A DNA stretch of 64,000 bases from NCBI GenBank assembly GCA_004565275.1, contig SDOX01000005.1, positions 1,214,765 through 1,278,764 on the forward strand, in the 5' to 3' direction. The translations under genes and the position numbers were made by a program. The notes under the pieces are model-generated. The model was given only the letters and a program-made list of their open reading frames with translations, was not told the origin of the DNA and did no database searches. Positions within the stretch are counted from its first letter, which is position 1; each line of letters opens with the position of its first letter. The DNA comes from Nannochloropsis salina CCMP1776. Its lineage: Eukaryota; Sar; Eustigmatophyceae; Eustigmatales; Monodopsidaceae. Positions 21,749 to 32,078 of the stretch are shown piece after piece.

Positions 21749-23053
21749 ATGCGCTCGTTGCCGATTACCTCCTTCATGGCCTTTACAATGGCCGCAAATG
21801 CATTTACTATGATGGCGTCCCCCCCTCTTCCGGGTTTGGATCATGAGCCAAAGCGTGTCTTGGTCATCGGGGCAACAGGTCGAGTTGGGGGGTCGACGGT
21901 TCGGGCCCTTCGTAGGCTTCCCGGAGGCACGAAGAACCTTATCAGCGTCGGTGGTCGAAATGCAGCCAAGTTTAAGAAAGCCAAAGAGCGATGGATGAGC
22001 TTAGAGTCGAAGAAAAACGGTGTGGACACGTTCGACGACGTGGAGTTCGTCCCCATGGACCATGAGGATCGGATAGGACTTTTGGCAGCTTTGGCCTCGC
22101 ACCGGCCTGACTTAATCATACACACCGCTGGACCCTTTCAGCGACGGACCGCTCCTGAAGTTCTTAAAGCGGCTCTAATTTTGAAAGTACCGTACGTGGA
22201 TGTGTGTGACGACATACACCTCGCACAGCTCGCCAAGGGCTACGATGGGGAGGCGCGGAAAGGAAACGTGCCCTGTCTCATTTCCACCGGCGTGTGGCCG
22301 GGAATATCGTCTCTTATGGCAGTCGATGTAGCCGAAGCCGTAGGCGGAATCGAGGCCACCGACAAGATCGAATTTGAGTTTTTTACCTCAGGAAGTGGAG
22401 GTGCTGGCACGACAATTTTGAGTGCCACGTTTTTAATATTGTCGGAGAAGGTCCTGGCCTACGTCAACGGTCGCCCACACTACTATGACGCAGCTTCAGA
22501 CTTTCGAAAGGCCGACTTTGGGAAAGGGATTGGGCTGCGACAAGTGTTCCGCATGAATCTGCTCGAGGCTTTCAGTTGCCACCGAGTCTTGGGGGTGCCA
22601 AACGTGTCGACTTTCTTCGGAACAGCGCCAAATGGTTGGAACTACCTACTGAAAGGCATGGCGATGCTTCCCGCCAAGATTTTGCAAGACCGAGCGTTGA
22701 TGCAGGCCTTGGCTATAGTGTCGGAGCCCTTGGTCCGCCTTGTGGACACGCTGGTAGGAACTGCAAATGCAATGCGTGTAACAGCGACGAGTAAGAGAGG
22801 AACGGAGTCCGCAACAGCCCTGTATGCCCACGAGGATTTGGAAACTTGCGTGGGGGAGGGAATCGCCGCTTTTGCGGCGCAAGTGCTTGATGGCAAGGTG
22901 GCTCCTGGTGTATGGTACCCGGAGGAGGCATTTGCTTCTTTGGAAGGTAGAAGAGATGTATTTCAATTGGCGACCAAAGGATGTTCAACTTGGGAGCGCC
23001 CAGCTGGGATAGATGCAAGGGGACGTCAAAACGTTGCACAATCGTGCACATGA
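21749..23053 (+). CDS. Saccharopine dehydrogenase-like NAD(P) reductase, probably plastid
   Basis: Single exon, 434 residues, ATG at 21749. A Rossmann motif stands at residues 37-46 (VLVIGATGRVGGS), followed by GGRNAAKFKKA, FVPMDHED, the IIHTAGPFQ strand-loop and YVDVCDD, as in the saccharopine dehydrogenase-like oxidoreductase family (COG1748/COG3268 type). The C-terminal half has the GVWPGISSLMA and GSGGAGTT blocks that shape the substrate side. The substrate is unknown; these enzymes are not lysine-pathway enzymes in most lineages. The first 25 residues are hydrophobic with an AANAF-T junction, close to the A-S-A-F-A-P motif of ochrophyte plastid preproteins, so plastid import is plausible. 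It is head to head with the LarE-like gene. Confidence 0.82.
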   Translation: MRSLPITSFMAFTMAANAFTMMASPPLPGLDHEPKRVLVIGATGRVGGSTVRALRRLPGGTKNLISVGGRNAAKFKKAKERWMSLESKKNGVDTFDDVEFVPMDHEDRIGLLAALASHRPDLIIHTAGPFQRRTAPEVLKAALILKVPYVDVCDDIHLAQLAKGYDGEARKGNVPCLISTGVWPGISSLMAVDVAEAVGGIEATDKIEFEFFTSGSGGAGTTILSATFLILSEKVLAYVNGRPHYYDAASDFRKADFGKGIGLRQVFRMNLLEAFSCHRVLGVPNVSTFFGTAPNGWNYLLKGMAMLPAKILQDRALMQALAIVSEPLVRLVDTLVGTANAMRVTATSKRGTESATALYAHEDLETCVGEGIAAFAAQVLDGKVAPGVWYPEEAFASLEGRRDVFQLATKGCSTWERPAGIDARGRQNVAQSCT

Positions 23054-24276
23054 CCGGGCTTGGGATGATGGCGGGACTTATGTATGAAGGTAATGGTAAA
23101 TGCATGAAATAAATGTGACGCATGTATTTGTGGCTACAGCTCACAGACGCTTCTCTTTTGTGTTGAAACTAGTAAGAAAATCGTGATCTTTTCAAATTTT
23201 CTGTCTTAAGAGGAGCGCTGATTCTTTCTCTTCATTTTACACCGGCCATTCGACATCAGGATTTAAAGATTAAATTTAAATGAACCTCATGATGATTTAA
23301 TTTTAATAATACGACATGAATTTTATGCTTAGTAGCAGTATCATTTTTTCAGCCTTCGCAACACGTTGAAAAACTAGGACTGGAATCCGGCAAGGTATGT
23401 CGTGGCTTGCGGAATGAACAAGGGATAAAATCTGACGCACTGGTGTTGAGGTCTCAATCAAATTGACAAGATGCAAGAAACATTTGTGTGGGTTTTTCAT
23501 CAGAGGGATAACCTACGCTATGCATCAAATTGTGTTATCAAAATAATTAGGAATTTCAGTAGAGTAACGACATCGGATTGTAAATCCTAGCTCGCAGCGA
23601 CTTCAACGCCGGGAAGAAAAAAAAACTGTCCTACGCCATAACAGAAATAAATTATCCACCCAAGGGAAAATACGCACCTCACACTTCTTTGTTCGGAAGC
23701 AGCTACCTTTCCGATGGCTGCCCTGGTGGTGGCTTCGAGTGAATAGCTCGGATCTCCTCGCCTCCGACGAAGGCGCTGGGGAAGGGACTGCTTCGGCGGC
23801 TCTCGATAGTCGGGAAAGGACCAGAGCCCGCGTCCCCATTTTGTGTCCATGCACATGCCCACATGGCCCACAAGCTTCCTTTGCTTTTTATTTCTCATGC
23901 TCTGTTTTCTCCTAGGAGAGAACCGCGCGTGAGATTTGAGAAACCTTGTCCTCACCTCCCCCTCCACCACACACCCTCCGCTGCAGCCGGAATACTCGTT
24001 CTTCTACTTGCCTCCCCCAGCCCTCTTGTGCTGTGCCGCCGCCGCCCTAATTGTGGGTTCCCGTCGGTCTCTTTGCACGTCCACTTACGCGTAGGCAGGT
24101 GCTTGTCACACTGTTGTTGTTGACGGCGCATCTTGCGGCAGCAGTGGAGGGCGGGTCTGACCAGTCGTGAGTGTGCAGTCTCAGGAGCGGAGTACAGACG
24201 TTGCGCCCACGAGGCATCAGAAAACGACGACATCCGGGGCCTGCTTGGTCATCACCCCGAACGTGAAGGGACTGTC
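23054..24276. other. Long intergenic and La-protein 5' leader
   Basis: AT-rich at 23150-23580 (with TTTAAATTTAAA-like stretches at 23262-23310), then GC-richer from 23680 on, probably the 5' leader and promoter of the La-module gene. The open frame continues upstream of 24277 without an ATG. No other gene recognised. Confidence 0.45.
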
Positions 24277-27200
24277 ATGACAGACAGCAAAAAGGATGCA
24301 ACCTTGGCAACGCTGGCCATGGCCCCTTCTTCCACCGCCCCGGCGGTCAGCACAGATAGCAGCACCACAAAAAGCATCAGCAGCGCCGACAACGGCCGCG
24401 GCAGCAGTACATTGGCAGTAGCTCTCCGGGAGGTAGTGGAGGATCTTTTTTCTCCCTCCAAACTTGCGGTGCACCCGGTTTTGTCGGGCACTTTAAACAC
24501 ACAGGGTTCCGTCCCTCTGCCCGTGTTGGCTCAGTTGGCTGAGATCCAAGCAGCCTGGAGCACGGCCAAGAAGACGAGCGGAGGGAAGAAGGGGGAGGGC
24601 GTGAAGGAGCAAGGTCGGGAGTTGAGTGCAGAGGGCGGGCAGGATGTGGTGGGAGTGTTGGTGGAGGCGGTGCAAATGTCGCGTTTGGTGCAGCTCTCAG
24701 ACGACGGCGGAGGGGCCAGGCCCCGGGTGGCGCGAAGCACCATCATTGCGCGAGAACTCCCTCCCGACGTGACAGAAGCGGACGTCCGCGCGCTTTTTGA
24801 AAAGTGGGCGGAGGCGGTGCTGGAAGTCCGGTGTGAGCATGGGTTGTGGTACATCAAGTTGGCGGGGGAGGACGATGCCAAGGCGGCTTTTCAGGCGCTG
24901 AACGGGACCCTGGTGGAAGGGCAGCCCCTGCGGCTTAGAATACGTCCAGAGGTGGGCCAACCCGTGTACGGTGGCTTTACACCCCAGTCGAACACGGGAC
25001 CCGGAGGACACATGGGGGGGGGGCCGGGAGGAGGGGTGGGGGGAGAGGGAGGGGCCGTGGGAGGGCGTCTGGGAGGAGCACCTTCGTCGCCAAGAGCGCC
25101 CGGAGGGATGATGATGGGTCCAGGGCGTCCATTAGGACCAGCGGGAATGCTGCATGTCGGCACCTATCCTGGGGGTGGCGGACTTCTGCCACCGCAGCAA
25201 CAGCATGCCCACCCCCCGCACCCCCACCACCTGTCCCTTCCGCCTCCGCACAGCGCCTACATGATGACCGGGGGAGGATTGGGTGCACCTTTCATCATGG
25301 ACGGCCACGTACTGGGGCCCATGCCCTCTGGGGCGTTGGTGGGTGGCGGAGGGGGCGGGGGAGGGCGGGGGAGAGGGGGAGGGCGAGGGGGAGGGATGTT
25401 CCTTGGGCGCAACGGGCCGTTCAATTTGCCGTTACAGCAAGGGGGAGGACCCATACCCCTTCTTCAGCACCAGCCAGGTGTTGGCGGGGCACAAAGCATG
25501 CCTATGCGGTACCATCAGCAGCAACCACCGCCTCCAGGCTACTCACGCCCCCCCCGCGGCGTTCCCCATTTCCCTGGATCGCCCCACGGCCCCTTCCCCG
25601 TCGGGCCCATGGTCATGGCGGGAGGGGGGTTGCTCCCCGCGATGGGACGGGGGGGCAAGGGAGGGGATCGGTCCGGGACCGGCCCCCTCGGAGGTCCTGG
25701 TGCTCCGCGCGCCACGTCGCAGCCCACGTCTCCAACGGGGGGGGGAGGAGGGCGAGGGTTCGAGGGGGGGCAACTACCCTCGCAATCGGCACCGGCGCAG
25801 GCGAGAAGAAAACAGCCACAGTCGCAGCAGCCGCACTTCCAGCACGCACAGGCTCCTGGTGGACAACAGTTCCAGGGCGGACGCATGCAACAACAGCAGC
25901 TGCAACAGCTCCTGTCCCATCAGCATCAGATGCATACCCATGAGAGCATGTTTGGAGGAGGGGAGATGGGGCCTCTGCCAGGCACGGGGCTGGGGAAGAA
26001 GAAGAAAGGGGGAGGCCATCAATCTCATTCGCAGCAGGGGGCACAGCGGGGGGCCGGGGGTACGCCAGGCCAACCGCCGCACCCTGCACACGGCACGGCC
26101 GATCCGGCCCACCTGGGCGGCGGCAGGGGCGGGAGCATGCCCGCAGCGCCCTCGTCGTTCACGGCCGCCCCCCTCACCGGGCCGGAGGGGAAGAACGGCG
26201 TGGTGATTAACGGTCGACGGGGGGGCGCGAACGGGGAGGGAGGGGGCAGTGGGGCGGGGGCTGGGATGGGAGGGAATGGGACGGGCCCGACGGGGGGGGA
26301 GGGAAGCACGGCGGCGCCCGTTACGTCCAAGAAAGGGAAGAACAAAAAGAAGGGGCAGCAACAGCAGCAGCAAATAGCGGCTCCCGAGGTCGTGACTCCC
26401 GCGCCTGTGGAAATCAGCCTTACCCAAGACAATTTCCCCCCACTTTCCAATCTGCCCGCCCCTGGTGCGTTGGGGGAGGCCGGAGGAAACGAGAAAGCTA
26501 GGGCGGACAGACTTGGGGAGGGGCTTGGCAAAGAGGATAAGCTTCCGCACGCTGCCCCTCGACCCGTTGCCTCGCACATGCCGACGGTGGGTCGGGACAG
26601 GGCTGTCTCCCACGTCAATCCAAGCACGCTCCCTACGCGTCCCTCCCCCATGGTCGAGAAGAACGACGGGAGTGCCGGTCTGACTCGTGCCAAGGGAGGC
26701 TCCGATGTCGCGCCGATGGTCCCTGCAAATGCGCTGGACTCCCTCCGGGACAAGGAAGGAGGCTTAGGAAAAAAGTCAGGAGAATCAGACACGAAACCAG
26801 ACGCTTCTCTGCCACCTCCGACGTTGACCGGCTCTCTGGTTGACAAGCCCCCGACTTCTACCTCTACCTCCACCACATCCTCCTCCTCTTCCTCCCCGAC
26901 ATCTTCCACAGCTACCAGCACCAGCACCAACACCTCGACCCCTGCCCTGTCCACCTCCTCCGCCCCTCCCTCGGTGCCTTCCTCTGCCACCACACCCACC
27001 GCCCCTCCACCGGCACCGAAAGGACCGTGGGCCGCGGCCGTTCTACGCGGGGCCATGCACATCGACCCGTCGGTTCCTGTGCGCCTGCCCTTGCGAACCC
27101 CGGCGCCTGCGTCCCCCTCGGCTGCGACTAGTGGGGGCAGTGCTTCCACGGCCGCCAGCAGCCGCGCCAGCAACAACGACAGTGCTACCGGCGCCGGGTC

Positions 27201-27834
27201 GAATGTCTCGGTGGGAGGGGAGGGAGGGCCACCTTCGTCTATGTCTGCGGCTAGCGGGGAGGGAAATCGCAGTGCGGCATCGGTGGGACGGAAGAAAATG
27301 GAAGGGAGTGGACCTGAAAGGGTAAGTGGAGGCGGAGAAGCAAGGGTGGGGAGAAGGAGCGGGCGCAAGAGAGGCTGGCCTAATGATGTCTTTGTTTTAA
27401 TTTGTTATTCAATGCCTTTTCCACGGCGATTGGTGCATTCATTCGTATTTGTACTGTCTGAAGCCAGCTTTTGCCCTCTTCGTCACTGCCTTGCTCGTTT
27501 CTCGTGTGAAGTCTTGGACGCCATAATTCATGTCCTCGTTCTTCTCTAATACCTCCCTGTCCTCGCGTGCTTCATTCCTTGGTTATTCGTACCACAGCTC
27601 GGCAGCAACAAACCTACTTCCGAGGAGGCCTTGGCCGAAAGCAGTGGGAAAAATGCAGGGCCTCCGATCCCAGGGGGGACCTCCACGGCCTCCACCACGT
27701 CCTCGTTTTCGCCCCCTTCTTCGGCCCCGGTCGCCAAGGGCCCATGGGGAAGAAAGAGCTTTGTGGAGGTCGTTAGGCTGACGGGAGGTGGGCAAACCAG
27801 TGGAGGAGGAGACGGCGAAGAAGAGAAAAAGTGA
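24277..27834 (+). CDS. La-module RNA-binding protein (LARP-like)
   Basis: Exons 24277-27321 and 27598-27834 (donor GTAAGT, acceptor CCACAG, phase 0) give 1093 residues. Near 45-165 is a divergent La motif: LREVVEDLFSPSKLAV, then GSVPLPVLAQLAEIQ and, after a charged insert, VGVLVEAVQMSRLVQLSD. An RRM follows at about 165-230 (STIIARELPPDVTEADVRAL, GLWYIKLAGEDDAKAAF). La motif plus RRM is the RNA-binding unit of La-related proteins, which control mRNA stability and translation. The remainder is disordered: Gly/Pro/Gln-rich to about 680, then the motif LTQDNFPPLSN near 715, Ser/Thr-rich tracts, and two KGPW motifs, one before the intron and one after. Which LARP class it belongs to is unclear. 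Long G-tracts in the coding strand (24998-25095, 25336-25396) could fold. Confidence 0.8.
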
Positions 27835-29540
27835 ACCCGGAACGCAGGGTTGGAAGTGGAATGGGACATTCACAGCGGCAGCAAGGATCTGTACGACAAT
27901 AGAATAGGCGAGCCCAGCATAATGCTGATGCGACAACAGTGAGGAGACCGGGACGTCTGGCCGGTGTGGATGGAAAACAGTTATTTTAAAGCCGTGGGTG
28001 CATGGCAGTGTCCATGCGGGCGTGGCCGTTATTTGGCCGTTGAGGTGCACTGGGGACTCAGTTTGACTCCGGCACCGCCCCCGTACCATCTCCTTCCCTC
28101 GGCTCTTTGTGCACCGATTCCAGTACCGAGCCTACAGGGCGATCTCTTTCATGCATGCATTGGTGCTAAAGTGGATTCGGCGTTCCAGGAGCCTTGACAT
28201 CCGATTTGAGGGCTCTATTTTCGCTTCGTAATTTAATGCTGGGAGGGACCTTTGAAAATGGTCAACAAATAGGAAGAGGAAAACGGGCAGGAAAGGGATT
28301 AGGCAGAAATGCATCGGTGTTTCTGGTCTGTATTTTCACGAAAGAGATGTTGGAAGGGTCCGAAACCAAAGGGTTGGAGCCCAAACATCAAGTTATGCCG
28401 CCATTCACACCCATTTAAGCGATAGATTTTTGACGTTGCACGCTGCCATCAAGAGAAGTACAGGCTACACACGCGGAGGCGGACGAAGAGGATGAACAAA
28501 AGTGTACAAGGGATGGGTGTTTCTGGCAACGGGTTGGAAGTTTAGCACATGAGAAACAAAAATTTCTTCCCAGAACTGAGTCCCTGTTGCAAGACAGCGT
28601 TTTACCTTTTGGTTGCCGTGGTAGCAATGGCTATTTGCTTAAGGAGTTTCACTGGTTGTGCGAATCTTCACGCTTTCGTTTCCAGATTTCGCTTTCGACG
28701 CGTTTGAATCCACTGCTTTGTCTATCTAATGTAGAACATACATTTTCTTCGCGTCTCTAGTCCTTCGATCCCCCACGCCCCTACCCCTCCGTCCCCCATT
28801 CTGAACCAGGGAGAGTCCAACCTGCTCTTGCACTAATAGGCGGAGTGCGTTTTTTCAATGAAGTCTCTTTAGTTTTGATTCTACCTGCTTTCAAATATGG
28901 AGCAGGTGCGAATGCATTTTGCATAACCTCACAACCTTAGCAAGAAGAACGGGCACACACAGTACTCAAGTAAAATCCATTCTGCATTTTTACGCCGTCT
29001 ATACTCCCCCTACATACGTATATACGTTCCAAAAAAAGATGAAGGCGGCTTTTTTATACAACTTCATATCTACGATCAGAAGAAAAAATCCTACGCCTCT
29101 CCGTTTCCCCCTCGATGTATCCTCACAAATGGGGACAATTAATGACCACCTTGGGAATCTCACAAGACACTTTACGATCCCACATCTCCTCGTTACACAC
29201 AATCACAGTAAATTTCCGAGCAATGATACGGTCCCCCAAATAGGAATAAATGAGTTGTACCATGACATGCGAATAGGGTTCATTTCTTCTACTAGTAAAT
29301 CATAGTTATTGAATCATATATCCACCCCTGCAACATGCGTTTCCAAAAATCGGTTCGAATATAGACAAACAGGTTCGAAAAAATCAAACGATACTTCCAG
29401 ACACGATCAACGAGTATTCACACAAAATGAGGCTAAAGCAAACGAAGTCTGCGCATCTTCCTACCCATTTGAGTCACGTTTCCTGTGAGACGAGCCCGAC
29501 TTTGGCCCTGTTTCCAATGAGACAAGCGCGACACTGCGCC
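27835..29540. other. 1.7-kb gene-poor stretch between converging genes
   Basis: Between the stop of the La protein and the stop of the TVQELK protein. AT content rises after 28640. Frames of 70-130 codons (for example 28919-29305) match nothing I recognise. Long for two 3' untranslated regions, so a non-coding transcript is possible but unsupported. Confidence 0.45.
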
Positions 29541-32078
29541 TCACTTTGACGCTTGAGCAGCTTGCAGCGGCGGCTGCAGCTGTTGTTCAAATTCATCCAT
29601 GTAAACGGCATCATGTCGGGGTTGCTGCGAGGGTGGCTGCCAGCAAAAACTGCGCCGGCAGGCTCGTCGGGCGCTCTGAAAGGGAATATCGCCAGATATC
29701 GAGCCGTCAAATGCCATGTCCATCTGTTCAAAGGAGGAATCTGCTTCCTCCGTCGTTGCTGGCGAGTAGAAGCCCTTGGAAGGCAAAGAGGGATGTAAGA
29801 GACCGCTCGGAACGTTCCGACTCCCTTCAGTCAAGGCCGGTGTCTTCGACGCCAACGCACGACCCACATCACCTTCACTATCGCAGCCGGGAGTCAAGAC
29901 CGTATTCCTTTCTTCCCGTGATTCTCCCGGCCCTGATGCCAATGCCTCCTGCCGCGTGTCGGTTTGACCCTGCCGGCCTGGTCCCTGTCGTCTCCCAACG
30001 CTTCCCCAGGCCTTCCTCCGCATGGCTTCTTCCACCTCCTCCTTAAGCTGCAACAAGCGTTCCGAGGACCGGATGCGCCGCATTTGCACGTCCAACGCAT
30101 TTCCGTCGCTCTTGCCTTCGCTTCCCGCCACCGCCCCACCCACCCCCTCCCCCACCGCCGCCATGTGCTTCTGATGGGGATGCTGCAAGTGGGGTGGGAG
30201 CAGGGTCAGGACAGGACGGCTGGCACCGGCAGAGGCCGCACTGCCATACTGACCACTGTTGCCAGGGAAGCTGAGGGCGTTCGCCATGCGAGGAGAGCCG
30301 GGGGACTTGGGCGTGAGCAGGACGTACTCGGCCACCTCCCGGGGCAAATCCTCCATCTCCGCGGAGGAGGACGTGGACGAGATGGAGCGCTGGCGCAAGG
30401 ACGGCATGCAGAGATCGTCGCTGCTCCCGCGAACGTAAGGGCCCATGGCCGTGGTCCTGGGAGAGGGAAGCATTAACCGCATCCCCAGGCTTGCCCCAAG
30501 GCCCAGGGTGGCTCTGCTGAGTGGAGGCGCGCCAAAGGAAAAGGCGGGAATTCCTCGACTCGCGGGATCGTAGCTCGGCGAGTGCGACGGAAGGCTGCTG
30601 GTGGGCGCTTCGGCAAAATCCGATACCACCCACGCTTCCCTTTGCGTCGCAACGGGTCGCCTACACTTGGTCCCTTCGCTCTTCTCCTCCCTCCCCGGGC
30701 TGGCCAAGACCCTCGCCTCCTCTTTTTCCAACCCTGTGTTCGCGCCTTCCCATTCCGATTCCCCCACGCTCTGCTCGCCCCCTTGGCCCTCCGAGTCCAG
30801 TTCTGGTCGTCTCTCCTGGTCACGAAGGCCCATTGTGGGGACCGATTCGCTGGCGCCAGAGGGGTTTGCACATCCCGAGACACCCGTAAAGGAGAAGGAG
30901 GGCGAGCTGGCCGGGCAGGAGGAGGAGAGGGGCGCCCCACCACAGGGAATCGGGGAGGGAGCGACGGCGGAGGTCGGGAGAGAGGACTGGATGGCCGTCT
31001 CCTCTGTCGAGCTCCCCGACGACCGGCACTTCAACGGATAGAGCTGGGGGCTGGGGGGTCGAGAGACCATGGGCGAGTTCATAGGCGAGGCGGGGGTCGA
31101 CGAGGTGGATGGAGAGGGCCCTCGACACCGGTGTGGGTGCGTCGGCTGCCGCGTTGTCCGCAAGCCTTGCCCATGCTTTGGGGTATACTGACAACGGCCT
31201 TCCTCAGGGGAGAGACGCGTATCGGCTCCTCCCTCCACGGTGCCCGGGAGGGTGACGATCCCCGCTTCGCGAGCCAGGCGCATTCGTGTCAGCTCTTTCA
31301 GCTCCTGCACTGTCAAACTGTGCGGCAGACTGCTGGTGGGGATGCTGCTGTTGCCGCCGCCCCTAGAGGACGCCAGACCGGGGCTGGTCCCACGGTTGGT
31401 GCTTGAAAGGCTTTGCGCGTCGCTTTCGAGTGAAGAGGGAGATGTACTGAGCTGCCCGCTCCCACTGGCTCCCGCCTCCCAGGGGGTCGAGGTGGAGCAA
31501 CCCGCTGTTTTCTTGTCAAGACGACAGCCAAGGGAAAGGTCTAAGCAGGCCCGGTCTGTCCCACAGGACACGCTCGAAACAGGCTTCTCTCTGTTCTCAG
31601 ACTCCCTTTTGCTTTCGTTCCACAGGCCAAGAGGGGTACCGTAGCCGGTATGGCAGATGCTGGTGCTCGGACCCTCGCGTGACTCCAGAGCTTTCTCGTT
31701 CCCGCCCATGCTTCCACCAGGAGATTGTTGGACCAGGTCGTGAGTCGATGACCCTTTCAACGAGACAGCCGTGCGCGAATGAGAAGCCCTCGACAAGGTG
31801 GCGGCTTGCGAAACCAGCGGATGAGTCCTGCTAGGCCGCGGCAGGCTGGGAGCCGCACGCGGTGCAGGCATGTCCTCCTGAGAGAGGCCCGTGGAACGCG
31901 AACTTTGATGCGTTGCGTGTGACAGCGACGGGGGTTGACACAGCTGAGCCATGCGCAAGGCCGTTATTTGCTTAAGCTCTTGAACCGTTATGCCCGACGG
32001 CAGTGTCCCCTTCGACGTGAGCCCATCAGCCTGGGCGAGGCCATGGCCGCGTGATTGGCTTCGAGGACCCGCCATCAT
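29541..32078 (-). CDS. Low-complexity protein with twin TVQELK motif
   Basis: Single exon, 845 residues, ATG at 32078 (a second ATG at 32075). I do not recognise a domain. The protein is Ser/Pro/Gly-rich and likely disordered. Two near-identical amphipathic motifs stand out: LPSGITVQELKQITALRMAQ near residues 26-45 and LPHSLTVQELKELTRMRLAR near 256-275. A further helical patch near 600 (EMEDLPREVAEYVLL) sits in a region rich in SP sites (TPKSPGSPR). The C-terminus (YMDEFEQQLQPP) is acidic and Gln-rich. The twin motif looks like a docking peptide, and the SP sites suggest phosphorylation by proline-directed kinases; both are inference. The frame is long and codon use resembles the neighbours, so it is very probably a real gene. 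Confidence 0.75.
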   Translation of the reverse strand: MMAGPRSQSRGHGLAQADGLTSKGTLPSGITVQELKQITALRMAQLCQPPSLSHATHQSSRSTGLSQEDMPAPRAAPSLPRPSRTHPLVSQAATLSRASHSRTAVSLKGSSTHDLVQQSPGGSMGGNEKALESREGPSTSICHTGYGTPLGLWNESKRESENREKPVSSVSCGTDRACLDLSLGCRLDKKTAGCSTSTPWEAGASGSGQLSTSPSSLESDAQSLSSTNRGTSPGLASSRGGGNSSIPTSSLPHSLTVQELKELTRMRLAREAGIVTLPGTVEGGADTRLSPEEGRCQYTPKHGQGLRTTRQPTHPHRCRGPSPSTSSTPASPMNSPMVSRPPSPQLYPLKCRSSGSSTEETAIQSSLPTSAVAPSPIPCGGAPLSSSCPASSPSFSFTGVSGCANPSGASESVPTMGLRDQERRPELDSEGQGGEQSVGESEWEGANTGLEKEEARVLASPGREEKSEGTKCRRPVATQREAWVVSDFAEAPTSSLPSHSPSYDPASRGIPAFSFGAPPLSRATLGLGASLGMRLMLPSPRTTAMGPYVRGSSDDLCMPSLRQRSISSTSSSAEMEDLPREVAEYVLLTPKSPGSPRMANALSFPGNSGQYGSAASAGASRPVLTLLPPHLQHPHQKHMAAVGEGVGGAVAGSEGKSDGNALDVQMRRIRSSERLLQLKEEVEEAMRRKAWGSVGRRQGPGRQGQTDTRQEALASGPGESREERNTVLTPGCDSEGDVGRALASKTPALTEGSRNVPSGLLHPSLPSKGFYSPATTEEADSSFEQMDMAFDGSISGDIPFQSARRACRRSFCWQPPSQQPRHDAVYMDEFEQQLQPPLQAAQASK

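Noticed and set aside
26025-27368. 447-codon minus-strand frame across the La-protein gene
   Set aside because: Antisense shadow of GC-rich low-complexity coding sequence; Ser/Pro/Gly composition mirrors the sense strand.
28919-29305. 128-codon plus frame in the long gap
   Set aside because: Starts at a non-ATG codon, AT-rich codon use unlike neighbours, no recognisable motif.
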